This document shows, piece after piece, positions 19,381 through 27,534 of a stretch of 32,513 nt of DNA. This DNA comes from an uncultured Pigmentiphaga sp. Lineage in GTDB: Bacteria > Pseudomonadota > Gammaproteobacteria > Burkholderiales > Burkholderiaceae_B. Each line of letters starts with the position of its first letter. Positions within the stretch are counted from its first letter, which is position 1. Below the pieces are notes generated by a model, which saw nothing but the letters and a program-made list of their open reading frames with translations, had not been told where the DNA came from and did not search any database. Made by a program: the position numbers and the translations under genes. The stretch covers positions 1 to 32,513 of the forward strand of contig CALAGD010000102.1 of the NCBI GenBank assembly GCA_937891425.1, written 5' to 3'.

Positions 19381-20856
19381 GTCGCCCTCGAACCAATGGG
19401 CACGCGCCTTCACGATGAGGTCCTTGGCGACCTCTTCGGACAGCCCGGTGGCCTCGATCAATTCATCGACCGAAAGATCGGCCAGCTCGTCGCGTGTCAG
19501 CACCCTGGCATCGGCCAGGCGAGTAGCAATCTCGGGAGTCATCCCTTCGATATTGAAGAGATCCTGCGCCGCGTCAAGGCGCTCCTCCTGGGCGATGGCG
19601 TCAGTGAGCAGCGCATTGCGCGCTCGCGTCCGCAGTTCGTGAACGATTTCTTCATCGAACGCCTCGATATCGAGGAGCTCCTGAATGGGAACGTAGGCAA
19701 CTTCTTCGAGCCCGGTGAACCCTTCGGAAATCAGGATATCGGCAATTTCCTCGTCGACGTCGAGCTTGGAGACGAACAGTTCGCGCAGTTCACGACGTTC
19801 GCGTTCCTCGCGCTCACGACTTTCGTCCGGCGTCATGATGTTGATCTGCCAGCCGGTCAGCTCGGATGCCAGACGCACGTTCTGCCCGTTGCGGCCGATC
19901 GCAACCGCGAGGTTGTCTTCATCGACGACGACATCCATCGCGTGCTTGTCTTCATCGACCACGATGGAAACCACATTGGCCGGAGCAAGGGCCCCGATCA
20001 CGAACTGGGCCGGATCTTCGGACCACAATACGATATCGACCTGTTCTCCGCCCAATTCGTTCCGGACCGCCTGTACGCGTGACCCGCGCATGCCGACACA
20101 GGTGCCGATCGGATCGATCCGCCGGTCGTGGGCGACCACGGCAATCTTGGCACGCACGCCAGGATCACGCGCGGCAGCCTTGATCTCGAGCAGACCCTGC
20201 TCGATTTCGGGAACCTCGTTCTCGAACAGAGCCTTGATGAACTCTGGAGCGGAACGCGAAAGAATGACCTGCTGCCCGCGCGCGGCACGGTCGATCCGGA
20301 GCACATAGGCGCGCACGCGATCACCCACCCGCAGATTCTCGCGGGGAATGGTTTCCGACTTGGGCAGCCGGCCTTCGATCTTGCCGATCTCGACGATGTA
20401 GTCGCCCTTGTCTATACGCTTGATCGTCCCCGAAACGACGGTTTCGCCCCTTTCGAGGAAGTCGTTCAGCAACTGCTCGCGTTCGGCATCCCGAATGCGT
20501 TGCAGGATGACCTGCTTCGCGGTCTGTGCACCGATACGGCCGAACTCGATAGGCTCGAGCGGCTCTTCGATGTACTCGCCAACCTCGATGTCGGGCACGT
20601 CTTCACGCGCCTCTGACAACAGCGTTTCCTTGTCAGGATCCTGCAGGCCGGCCTCGTCGGGCACCACGAGCCAGCGACGAAACGCCTCGTGCTGCCCCGT
20701 CTCACGGTCGATGTCGACACGGATGTCGACATCTTCCTTGAACCGCTTCTTCATGGCCGATGCCAGTGCGCTTTCCAGCGCACCGAAGACCACTTCGCGG
20801 CTGACGTTCTTCTCGCGTGCCAGCGCATCGACCAACAGTAAAATCTCGCGACTCAT
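19372..20856 (-). CDS. nusA: Transcription termination/antitermination factor NusA
   Basis: A 494-residue NusA that binds RNA polymerase and nascent RNA to control pausing, termination and antitermination. In order: the N-terminal polymerase-binding domain (about 1-125, EILLLVDALAREKNVSREVV onward), an S1 domain (about 135-200, GETVVSGTIKRIDKGDYIVE), and KH domains with GTCVGMRGSRVQAV and NLAVAIGRNGQNVRLASELT. Two acidic C-terminal repeats (about 365-494), as in E. coli NusA, complete it. The ATG overlaps the rimP stop as ATGA, with AAGG about ten bases upstream. In E. coli NusA feeds back on its own operon, which is relevant to the leader structures upstream of rimP. Confidence 0.97.
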   Translation of the reverse strand: MSREILLLVDALAREKNVSREVVFGALESALASAMKKRFKEDVDIRVDIDRETGQHEAFRRWLVVPDEAGLQDPDKETLLSEAREDVPDIEVGEYIEEPLEPIEFGRIGAQTAKQVILQRIRDAEREQLLNDFLERGETVVSGTIKRIDKGDYIVEIGKIEGRLPKSETIPRENLRVGDRVRAYVLRIDRAARGQQVILSRSAPEFIKALFENEVPEIEQGLLEIKAAARDPGVRAKIAVVAHDRRIDPIGTCVGMRGSRVQAVRNELGGEQVDIVLWSEDPAQFVIGALAPANVVSIVVDEDKHAMDVVVDEDNLAVAIGRNGQNVRLASELTGWQINIMTPDESREREERERRELRELFVSKLDVDEEIADILISEGFTGLEEVAYVPIQELLDIEAFDEEIVHELRTRARNALLTDAIAQEERLDAAQDLFNIEGMTPEIATRLADARVLTRDELADLSVDELIEATGLSEEVAKDLIVKARAHWFEGDQT

Positions 20857-21377
20857 CGCTTCTTGCCCTTGAAATCGAGAACCGGATCCAGCTTCGCCCG
20901 CTCGACCTCGTCCAGCGTGAAGTGTAGAACCTGGATTTCGCCGTTCGTTGCTTCAACCTCCAGACCAAAAACCGGGGCACCCGTTACTGACGGCGCCGCT
21001 GCACCAGGTTCGAGCCCGGCGGAAGGCTCCGGCGCGGGGTCTGGAGCACGCAATATGCCGGTGAAGGTTCGCTTTCCTTCAAACGGCTCCCGTAGCCTGA
21101 TCTGGGCACGCTCTCCCGCGAAACGGTAATAGTCACTCTCCCGCCGTAGAGGACGGTCGGTACCAGGCGAGCTCACTTCGAGGTGCTCGTAATCGATACC
21201 TTCGACCTCAAACACGCGAGATAGTTGGCGCGACACCATTTCACAGTCTTCGATACGCACCCCGTCTTCGCGGTCGATGGTTACTCGCAACAAGCCCCGC
21301 CCGAGACGCTCGACGTCGACGACCTCGACGCCCAAGCTCGCAACGGACTGCTCCACCAGCGCGTATAAATCTGTCAT
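20853..21377 (-). CDS. rimP: Ribosome maturation factor RimP
   Basis: RimP assists 30S assembly. From the ATG at 21377 it has 174 residues: an N-terminal alpha/beta domain (LYALVEQSVASLGVEVVDVE, LRVTIDREDGVRIEDCEMVS) and the family signature YEHLEVSSPGTDRPLRRESDY. A C-terminal SH3-like domain follows, with a Pro/Ala/Glu-rich insert of about 25 residues (APDPAPEPSAGLEPGAAAPS). The frame is open upstream, but those residues have no family character and would cross the leader terminator. No Shine-Dalgarno sequence precedes the ATG; the bases before it are nine T and TATAT. The gene heads the operon with nusA and infB. Confidence 0.94.
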   Translation of the reverse strand: MTDLYALVEQSVASLGVEVVDVERLGRGLLRVTIDREDGVRIEDCEMVSRQLSRVFEVEGIDYEHLEVSSPGTDRPLRRESDYYRFAGERAQIRLREPFEGKRTFTGILRAPDPAPEPSAGLEPGAAAPSVTGAPVFGLEVEATNGEIQVLHFTLDEVERAKLDPVLDFKGKKR

Positions 21378-21381
21378 ATAT

Positions 21382-21410
21382 AAAAAAAAATGGGCGGCGC
21401 TGCCAACCCA
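21382..21410 (-). terminator. Terminator-like hairpin with nine U just before the rimP ATG (putative attenuator)
   Basis: In the rimP transcript direction, TGGG-TT-GGC pairs with GCC-G-CCCA around an AGC loop (21410-21391). Nine T (21390-21382) follow directly. It ends four bases before the rimP start codon, so transcripts that stop here cannot express the operon. The inner stem is interrupted, so strength is moderate. Confidence 0.65.
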
Positions 21411-21424
21411 TCCGATTAAGCCAT

Positions 21425-21440
21425 GGCTGGGTGACCAGCC
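21425..21440 (-). promoter_or_regulatory. Leader stem-loop able to pair alternatively with the terminator
   Basis: GGCTGG (21440-21435) pairs with CCAGCC (21430-21425) over a TCAC loop. The CCAGCC arm can instead pair with GGTTGG in the terminator's 5' side (with one G:U), which would prevent the terminator from forming. This is the arrangement of a protector/antiterminator/terminator set. Confidence 0.4.
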
Positions 21441-21441
21441 C

Positions 21442-21564
21442 TCAATTTTCGACCCGGTTCGGCCGGCCAGGCATGACCGCCCCAACGCTGCGCACTACAT
21501 GCTGTTGCAACGACGGCAAACCAGCCGTGCCATACGGGCCGTACGCTTTGCAACGATTGCACAT
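21442..21564 (-). CDS. Possible 40-residue leader peptide upstream of rimP
   Basis: A short reading frame in the predicted rimP leader starts at ATG 21564, begins MCNRCKAYGPYG with a Cys-x-x-Cys pair, and ends at a TGA two bases before the GGCTGG arm of the leader stem-loop. A ribosome at that stop would cover this arm. AAGGG lies too close to the ATG to be a good ribosome site, though an AGG ten bases upstream is possible. A frame of 40 codons is easily found by chance in GC-rich DNA, so this is only a candidate. Confidence 0.25.
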   Translation of the reverse strand: MCNRCKAYGPYGTAGLPSLQQHVVRSVGAVMPGRPNRVEN

Positions 21565-21688
21565 ACCCTTGAAGCCTACCCGAACGCATCTCCGCTTCGG
21601 GCCCGCAGCTCAGGTGCGGCAAAACCGGCTTACATTTACCACCTGATGACGGAAGGCCAAGTGGGTGATAACCGTTGCGAAGCACCAA
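21565..21688 (-). promoter_or_regulatory. Structured 5' leader of the rimP operon
   Basis: Between the promoter and the possible leader ORF are several inverted repeats: TTATCACC/GGTGGTAA (21664-21671 with 21636-21643, one G:U), CCGCA/TGCGG (21603-21607 with 21615-21619) and CCCGAA/TTCGGG (21579-21584 with 21596-21601). A further one, ACGGC/GCCGT, lies inside the ORF (21513-21528). No tRNA-fMet gene of the kind found upstream of rimP in E. coli was recognised. Confidence 0.45.
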
Positions 21689-21717
21689 ATTGTAGCCGAG
21701 TTTCGGGCAAGTATCAA
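21689..21717 (-). promoter_or_regulatory. Sigma70 promoter of the rimP-nusA-infB operon
   Basis: TTGATA (21717-21712), a 17-base spacer and TACAAT (21694-21689) on the minus strand form a near-consensus promoter. The start site would be near 21682, leaving a leader of about 305 nt before rimP. Confidence 0.7.
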
Positions 21718-21858
21718 ACCTGAAAACCGAAAAACGCTGCGGGCACGCCCGGGGTCGCCCCAACGGTCGTAACGTCGTTCCGCTGACTCCTCGCTGCTGG
21801 CCAGCACCTGCGCAGCCGTGCCTGGCTCCGCAGCACCTCACCACGTGCCCGTCTTGAA

Positions 21859-22767
21859 TCAGGAACCCCGCACGAAACTGAGATTGCGTGCCGGGCCGCC
21901 CTTGGCCGGTCGCAACGAGCCCTGGAGCCGGTCGCCCTGGGATTCACCCTCGAACACGTAATCGCTACCGGCATGCGCGACCGTGAAACTGATGGCTCGT
22001 CCGTTCATGCGCCCCTGCTCGATGGGAAGTGCCACGCCATCGAGCAGCAAGGTACCGGACAGGTGCTGGTACTGCTGCTGCAGCTGAAGGCTCGCTGCAG
22101 CGGGATCATCCGCCCGCGTGCCGGGCTGGACCCAACGGCCCTCGACATCGGCGGGCACGATCCATAACAGGAGATCACTTTGCTTGAGCTTGTTTACCGG
22201 CTTGTCGGGAGCGTCGACCGTTACCGTGCGGTCGGGCTCCCAGTCGCCGAACCCATAGTCGTGCGACACCACCCGCGTGCCCGGCTGTACCGTGGCAAGC
22301 AGCCTGGGACGCAGCTTGATGTTAACGTCGGGCAACAGATACATCATGATCACGGTTGCCTGACTGAGATCCGTCTCGAAGAGATCCTGCTCCAGGAAGC
22401 GGGCCCGGTCGGCTACGCCCGCCTCCTGTGCACGCCGGTTTGCCAGTGCAACGAGATTCGGGTCGATGTCCACCCCGAAACCACGTGCACCTCGCTCGAC
22501 CGCTGCAGTAATCAACAACCGGCCGTCGCCGGAACCCAGGTCGATGACGAAGTCTTTGTCAGTGATTGCTCCGAGGTCGAGCATGGCCTGCACGACGTTG
22601 TCCGGCGTCTGCACGTAGGGCACATCGAGACTGCTGTCGCTGATGGGTATGACCGGGCCGGGTAATGCGGCCTGCGCCAGTGCTGGAGCGAGCATCAGGG
22701 CCAGGACCTGACCGGCCGCGCGTCGGCGGGCAGGACGCATGCGCGCTGCAAGCAGGCGGGAAAACAT
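21859..22767 (-). CDS. Class I SAM-dependent methyltransferase-like protein with predicted signal peptide
   Basis: About 302 residues from the ATG at 22767. The N-terminus has basic residues (RMRPARRRAAG), a hydrophobic core (QVLALMLAPALA) and an AQA-like cleavage site, so it looks exported or membrane-anchored. The methyltransferase domain follows: FVIDLGSGDGRLLITAA (motif I, SAM-binding), FGVDIDPNLVALANRRA (acidic loop) and ATVIMMYLLPDVNIKL (post-motif). A C-terminal beta-rich region of about 90 residues (LSGTLLLDGVALPIEQGRMN, GRAISFTVAH, YVFEGESQGDRLQGSL) is not recognised. No other gene shares its transcript. A TTG at 22827 would extend the frame but lacks support. The substrate is unknown. 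Confidence 0.82.
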   Translation of the reverse strand: MFSRLLAARMRPARRRAAGQVLALMLAPALAQAALPGPVIPISDSSLDVPYVQTPDNVVQAMLDLGAITDKDFVIDLGSGDGRLLITAAVERGARGFGVDIDPNLVALANRRAQEAGVADRARFLEQDLFETDLSQATVIMMYLLPDVNIKLRPRLLATVQPGTRVVSHDYGFGDWEPDRTVTVDAPDKPVNKLKQSDLLLWIVPADVEGRWVQPGTRADDPAAASLQLQQQYQHLSGTLLLDGVALPIEQGRMNGRAISFTVAHAGSDYVFEGESQGDRLQGSLRPAKGGPARNLSFVRGS

Positions 22768-23114
22768 GGTGGACAACTGCTTCAAGGCGATCTGACTCCG
22801 GTGAATGGTAAACGCGAAAACCCGCAATCATGGCCGCGCTGTTCGTCACGCGGCAGCATGCAGGACGGCCCGGGTGGCGCAGGCGCCAGACAGGATGCCG
22901 TGACGCGATCCGGGCGGTGCGGGACGCCTTCGTGCCATCTGTATGGAACCGGGCCCGCCCAGTATACCGAAGAGCCTGTTCACGCCACAGGGCAACTCGC
23001 AGCCCTTACCGGCTTAACGTTATAGTCTGAGCCGGCGCGCGCATCCGAACCATGGCAGCGTCATCGGTACGGATTGCGCAAGTGCATCCATTCAAGGATT
23101 CAGGAGGCCCCCCC
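22768..23114. other. Divergent intergenic region
   Basis: This 347-bp stretch separates the methyltransferase-like and quinone oxidoreductase genes. It holds a TATACT (-10-like, minus strand, 22966-22961) and a TATAGT (-10-like, plus strand, 23021-23026), neither with a good -35 box. It also has a GCCGCG/CGCGGC inverted repeat (22833-22838 with 22849-22854). No RNA gene or reading frame is supported. Confidence 0.4.
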
Positions 23115-24101
23115 ATGAAGTACATCGAACATCAACCTGGCGGCGGCGCTGACGTGCTGCGGATAGCGGAGATGCCGGTGCCGGAACCCGGACAGAGCGA
23201 AGTACTCATCGAAGTGCACGCCGCGGGGGTGAACCGCCCCGACGTAGCTCAGCGCGAGGGCAGCTATCCACCTCCACCGGGTGCTTCTCCGGTACTTGGC
23301 CTGGAGGTCGCCGGCAAGATCGTGAAACTCGGGCCCGGTGTAGCGCAATGGCGCGAAGGCGACCTCGTATGCGCGCTGACTCCCGGCGGCGGGTATGCCG
23401 AGTACTGCGTGGCGCCCGCATCGAACTGCCTGCCGGTGCCTGCGGGGCTGAGCCTCGTGGAAGCCGCCTCACTGCCGGAAACCTTCTTCACGGTCTGGAC
23501 CAACGTTTTCGACCGTGCGCGCCTGCAGCCGGGCGAGCATTTCCTGGTGCACGGAGGCTCGAGCGGCATCGGATCGACCGCGATCCAGCTCGCCAAACAG
23601 TGGGGAGCTACCGTCTACACCACCGTCGGCAGCGCCGAAAAGGCGGATTTCTGCCGCCGCTTGGGCGCCGACGTGGTCTACAACTACAAGGAAGAAGACT
23701 GGGCTGCGCAGTTGTGGGAGCAAACCGGCAAACGGGGCGTAGATGTCATTCTTGACATGGTGGGCGGAGAGTACGTCATGAAGAACCTGCGCTCGCTTGC
23801 AGTCGAAGGGCGTCTGGTCAACATCGCCTATCTGCAGGGGCGCAAGGTGCCTGACTTCGACATCGCCCCCATCATGATGCGCCGCCTGACCTTTACCGGA
23901 TCGACGCTGCGGCCGCGCAGCGTGGAAGACAAGGCACGCATCGCCGAATCCCTGCGCACTCACGTCTGGCCGCTGTTCGAAGCGGGCAGGCTCAAGACCG
24001 TGGTGCACCGAACGTTCCCGCTGGCCGCTGCGCGCGCGGCGCACGAGCTCATGGAATCCTCGCAGCATCTGGGCAAGATCGTGCTCGAGATCAGAGCATA
24101 A
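23115..24101 (+). CDS. NAD(P)H-quinone oxidoreductase, zeta-crystallin/PIG3 type
   Basis: A 328-residue zinc-free member of the medium-chain dehydrogenase superfamily. The N-terminal catalytic domain has VLIEVHAAGVNRPDVAQREG and VLGLEVAGKIVKLGPGVAQW. The nucleotide-binding fold has FLVHGGSSGIGSTAIQLAKQ, whose Gly-rich turn contacts NAD(P)H. The VLGLEVAGKI and LPETFFTVWTNVF segments match the PIG3/TP53I3-like quinone oxidoreductases. There are no structural zinc cysteines. A perfect AGGAGG lies seven C residues before the ATG, which fixes the start. It is probably cytosolic and acts in quinone or reactive carbonyl reduction. The FUSC gene follows after 70 bp on the same strand. Confidence 0.93.
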   Translation: MKYIEHQPGGGADVLRIAEMPVPEPGQSEVLIEVHAAGVNRPDVAQREGSYPPPPGASPVLGLEVAGKIVKLGPGVAQWREGDLVCALTPGGGYAEYCVAPASNCLPVPAGLSLVEAASLPETFFTVWTNVFDRARLQPGEHFLVHGGSSGIGSTAIQLAKQWGATVYTTVGSAEKADFCRRLGADVVYNYKEEDWAAQLWEQTGKRGVDVILDMVGGEYVMKNLRSLAVEGRLVNIAYLQGRKVPDFDIAPIMMRRLTFTGSTLRPRSVEDKARIAESLRTHVWPLFEAGRLKTVVHRTFPLAAARAAHELMESSQHLGKIVLEIRA

Positions 24102-24171
24102 TTGCCTTTGCCGGACGGGGCGGACGGCCCTGTTCGGCACACAAGAAGAACATTTCACCCATCTCCTTCGC

Positions 24172-26532
24172 ATGGACACGACGGGCACACGCGTTCGCAA
24201 GTTTCTGTACAGCCATTATTTTTCTGGGGGACTGCGCCAGGCGCTTGGCATCCTGCTTCCCCCTTTCATCCTGATCGGGGTCTATGGCCTCGCCACCGTG
24301 GGAGTGGCGGCAGCCTTCGGTGCCCTGTGCGTGTCTACCATTGATCAGCCGGGCCCACACCAGCATCGACTTCTCGGCATGCTGGCAAGCGCCGTGCTCG
24401 GAACCCTGGCAGCCCTGCTCACCGGGCTCGCCACGCCATGGCCGCTGGTGCTCATTACCACCGCCATGGGCCTGACTTTCTTCTTCGGCCTGTTCTCGGC
24501 ACTCGGCCGCAAGGCCAGTCTCGTCGGCTTCGGCTGCCTGCTGCTCATGACACTGACCATGCATGGCGAGCGATCGCCCGAAGCTGCATTCTGGCATGCC
24601 GCGGCCGTGCTGGGCGGTGGCCTGTGGTATACGGCCTTCAGTGTGATGCTGGGACGCGTGCAGGGCCTCAAGCAAGAGAAACAGGCGCTTGCTGTCACCC
24701 TCTTCGGGCTGGCCGAGTACATCCACACTCGGTCGTTCTTCTACGACGTCACGGTCGACCTGGAAGAGACCTATCGCCGCCTGGTGCCGAAGCAGTCGGC
24801 CCTCGCAGAAAGCGTGCAGGCCGCACGCGATCTCATCCTGCGCATGCTGTCCTCATCCTCCGGAGCGCCCGGCACCGATCGCGAACGTACCCGCCTGGGC
24901 AACATCTTCGTCGATATGGTCGACCTGCAGGACACGATGCTGGCCACCTACACCGATTACACCCTGCTGCGCGAAACCCTGGCCGACTCTGACTTCCTGC
25001 TGTTCGCCGGCCAGGCGCTGCGCCAGCTGGCACGCGACCTCGATCGCATGGGGCTGGCGCTCATTGAAGAGCGGCTGCCGCAACGCTCGACCCACATCAA
25101 GGCTCAGCTGCGGGCCATGGAGTATGAAACCGTGCTGATGAAACAGCGCGGTTTTCCCGCAGAACAGCCACAGGTCTGGATCATCGTGGTTCAGGTGCTG
25201 CGCCGGCTGCGCGTCGCATCGCGTCTGCTGGCGCGCATGGAGACGCACGTACGCATGCCTGCGACCAACTCGCCGGAACTATTGCTGCAGGTCGACAAAT
25301 CATTGCGCCGCTTCGTGTCACGCGAAGACATCAGCGTGAAACGGCTGCGCACCCACCTCACCATGAGTTCCGCGCATTGCCGCTACGCCATCCGGCTGTC
25401 GCTGGCCGTTGGCATAGGGCTGACCGTTGGCCATGCCATGGCCTGGATAGCCAATTACTTCGGGTCCAACCTTGGCCACCAGGGCAACTGGATCGTGCTC
25501 ACCATTCTGGTGATCATGAAACCCGGGTTCGCTCTGTCGTGGCAACGCAACCGACGGCGGCTGGCAGGTACCCTGATCGGCTGTGCCGTGGTGGCCGCCC
25601 TGCTGGCAACCACAAACGCACCCTTTGTGCTGCTATCGGTGATGCTGGTGGCCACCGTGCTCAGCAACAGCCTGGTGCAGGTGAATTACACCGCAAGTTC
25701 GATCTTCAACACCATCTTCGTGCTATTGGGCTTTTACTTCCTGTCACCGGGCTCTCTCATGCTCGTCGGCGAACGTGCCTTCGATGCGCTGCTGGGCTCG
25801 CTCATCGTGCTGGCCTGCAGCTTCATCCTGCCGTCGTGGGAAAGCCGTTCGATAGCCAACCTGGCGCGGTCGGCCATCACGGCGAACCGGCTTTTTCTGG
25901 AAGCGGCCACGAACCCCTCGGGCAGTCCGGCCACAGCGCCCCTGCCCCGCGATGACCTGAACTGGCGCCTTGCAAGGCGTGATGCTCAAACGGCCTTCGC
26001 GAACTTCGCCGAGGCCTACTATCGCATGATGCAGGAACCCAAATCGCACCGCATCGCCGTCTCGCACCTCAACGATCTGCTCGTGCAGACGCACATGCTG
26101 ACGGCCCAGATCACGACCATCAGTCCCCTCATGACGGTGGTCGGCCCCGCCGAGCAGCAGCCAGAAAAACTTCGGCGGCTGTTCGGCCTGCTGGATGACG
26201 ACTTGCAGGAAGCAGAGCATCTGCTGGCCACACCCGCTGCCCGGACCACCGACACCGCCGAGCAGGTGTCGCCGGTATTACGCACCACGCCAGAAGTGCT
26301 CACGGCGATCGGGCGCGCGCTGGATGATGAACTGCAGCGTCGCAACCAGGAGATTGAGCTGGACGAAACCGGTCTGCCCCAGTTCGAGGTAGCCCACGTG
26401 ACCCATCAGCTGCGTCAGATTGGGCGCACCATACAGCGCATCGTTGAAGACGTGCGGGCGGTTCGGGTGGAAGCAGCCGCGCCCGCCAGATCAACCGCCG
26501 CGCGCAGCGGTGTCGCCCTCGCCCAAGGCTGA
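24172..26532 (+). CDS. FUSC family inner-membrane protein (YccS/YhfK-like)
   Basis: A 786-residue protein with two hydrophobic blocks, about residues 22-165 and 400-560, each with several transmembrane helices. Each block is followed by a soluble helical region (about 170-395 and 570-786). The second block has the FUSC motif region GNWIVLTILVIMKPGFALSWQR followed by RRRLAGTLIGCAVVA. This architecture is that of YccS/YhfK proteins, related to AaeB-type efflux and fusaric-acid resistance proteins; the transported compound is unknown. The ATG at 24172 has no strong ribosome site. The last 42 bp overlap the end of the convergent DUF167 gene. Confidence 0.9.
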   Translation: MDTTGTRVRKFLYSHYFSGGLRQALGILLPPFILIGVYGLATVGVAAAFGALCVSTIDQPGPHQHRLLGMLASAVLGTLAALLTGLATPWPLVLITTAMGLTFFFGLFSALGRKASLVGFGCLLLMTLTMHGERSPEAAFWHAAAVLGGGLWYTAFSVMLGRVQGLKQEKQALAVTLFGLAEYIHTRSFFYDVTVDLEETYRRLVPKQSALAESVQAARDLILRMLSSSSGAPGTDRERTRLGNIFVDMVDLQDTMLATYTDYTLLRETLADSDFLLFAGQALRQLARDLDRMGLALIEERLPQRSTHIKAQLRAMEYETVLMKQRGFPAEQPQVWIIVVQVLRRLRVASRLLARMETHVRMPATNSPELLLQVDKSLRRFVSREDISVKRLRTHLTMSSAHCRYAIRLSLAVGIGLTVGHAMAWIANYFGSNLGHQGNWIVLTILVIMKPGFALSWQRNRRRLAGTLIGCAVVAALLATTNAPFVLLSVMLVATVLSNSLVQVNYTASSIFNTIFVLLGFYFLSPGSLMLVGERAFDALLGSLIVLACSFILPSWESRSIANLARSAITANRLFLEAATNPSGSPATAPLPRDDLNWRLARRDAQTAFANFAEAYYRMMQEPKSHRIAVSHLNDLLVQTHMLTAQITTISPLMTVVGPAEQQPEKLRRLFGLLDDDLQEAEHLLATPAARTTDTAEQVSPVLRTTPEVLTAIGRALDDELQRRNQEIELDETGLPQFEVAHVTHQLRQIGRTIQRIVEDVRAVRVEAAAPARSTAARSGVALAQG

Positions 26533-26823
26533 CACGATGACCTGCGCCGGGATGGCGGCCTTCACCCAGATACGCTTCTGCCGCGAAGTCTGACCCGCAA
26601 CGAGTTCAATGTCGGCACGGGCCACACCAAGAGCTCGTGCCAGAAAGCGCTGTAGTTCCGTATTGGCCTTGCCGTCGACCGGTGGTGCGGCAAGCTTCAG
26701 TTTCAGTGCGCCGCCATGTTCTCCCTGGGGCGCGGTGACACGCGCCCCAGGCTGCACGTGCAGCTCCAGCATCCAGCCTTCAGGTCTGGCCGGGCGCAAC
26801 CATGACGGGACATTCCGGGTCAT
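26491..26823 (-). CDS. DUF167 (YggU) family protein
   Basis: A 110-residue small basic protein with the DUF167 fold: LELHVQPGARVTAP, LKLKLAAPPVDGKANTELQR and the LGVARADIELVAGQTSRQKR end typical of the family. The function is unknown. Its ATG overlaps the stop of the Nudix gene as ATGA, so the two are co-translated. Its 3' end overlaps the convergent FUSC gene by 42 bp; the family core ends before this overlap. Confidence 0.92.
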   Translation of the reverse strand: MTRNVPSWLRPARPEGWMLELHVQPGARVTAPQGEHGGALKLKLAAPPVDGKANTELQRFLARALGVARADIELVAGQTSRQKRIWVKAAIPAQVIVSALGEGDTAARGG

Positions 26824-27533
26824 GCGCGAAGCATGTGATAAAGGTTGCGCAGCATGCCCGCGGTAGCACCCCAGATGAACCGGTCGCCAAATGGCATGGA
26901 GTAGTAACGGCGCACCACCCCGTCGCGCAGGGCGGCCGTGTGGAGGCGATGATTCTTGGGGTCCATGAGGAACTCGAGCGGCACTTCAAACACCTCGGCC
27001 ACCTCGAACGGATCGTGCTGGATCTGGAATCCGGGCAGGGTGAGCCCGATGACCGGTGTTACCTGATAGCCGGAAGCCGTGACGTAGTCGGGAAGCGTGC
27101 CCAGCACTTCCACATACGTGCGGCTGATGCCGATTTCTTCTTCGGTCTCGCGCAAGGCGGTATCGACGCGGGTATGGTCGCCCGGGTCTACCCGCCCGCC
27201 AGGGAAACAGATCTGCCCGGCATGGTCGTGCAGATGCGCCGTGCGCTGGGTGAACAGGACATGCAGGCCATGTGCCCGTACGACCAACGGCACCAGTACT
27301 GCAGCCGGCACCGGTTTCTCTCGCCCGGGCAGTGGCCGACGACTTTCGTCCGGGACTTCCGGCGTCCACACGCGCGGCCGCTGGAACAGTTCGCGCAGCC
27401 TGTCGGGCGCAAGCTGGTTACCCCGCAGTGCCGGCAGGCCAGCGCCGGGTACTTCCCAAGGCTGAATGACCGGATCGAAGTTGCGAGCAAGAATGCCCGA
27501 GGAGGGTTGTGGACGTGAGAGTGCTTCCGACAT
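26820..27533 (-). CDS. CoA pyrophosphatase-type Nudix hydrolase
   Basis: A 237-residue Nudix enzyme. The segment VLFTQRTAHLHDHAGQICFPGG matches the NudL-type CoA pyrophosphatase signature. The Nudix box follows (GGRVDPGDHT, then ALRETEEEIGI), with the metal-binding REtEEE glutamates intact and Asp in place of the first Glu, as in this subfamily. GYQVTPVIGLT follows, also typical. It probably hydrolyses CoA or acyl-CoA to phosphopantetheine and 3',5'-ADP. About 70 N-terminal residues precede the domain. The assigned ATG lies one base after the U tract of the rplS terminator and has no ribosome site, so expression needs read-through or the true start is further in. Confidence 0.88.
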   Translation of the reverse strand: MSEALSRPQPSSGILARNFDPVIQPWEVPGAGLPALRGNQLAPDRLRELFQRPRVWTPEVPDESRRPLPGREKPVPAAVLVPLVVRAHGLHVLFTQRTAHLHDHAGQICFPGGRVDPGDHTRVDTALRETEEEIGISRTYVEVLGTLPDYVTASGYQVTPVIGLTLPGFQIQHDPFEVAEVFEVPLEFLMDPKNHRLHTAALRDGVVRRYYSMPFGDRFIWGATAGMLRNLYHMLRA

Positions 27534-27534
27534 G

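Noticed and set aside
21378..21485. Longer N-terminus for RimP
   Set aside because: The added residues have no family match and would be read through the terminator-like hairpin and its U tract.
21421..21720. Search for a tRNA-fMet gene upstream of rimP, as in E. coli
   Set aside because: No T-arm TTCGA/TTCAA segment with a matching acceptor stem or CCA end was found on either strand.
21720..21858. Possible terminator after the methyltransferase-like gene
   Set aside because: GC-rich inverted repeats (CGGG-CGTG-CCCG) precede a T run by several bases, but stems are short and the spacing is poor; not strong enough to annotate.
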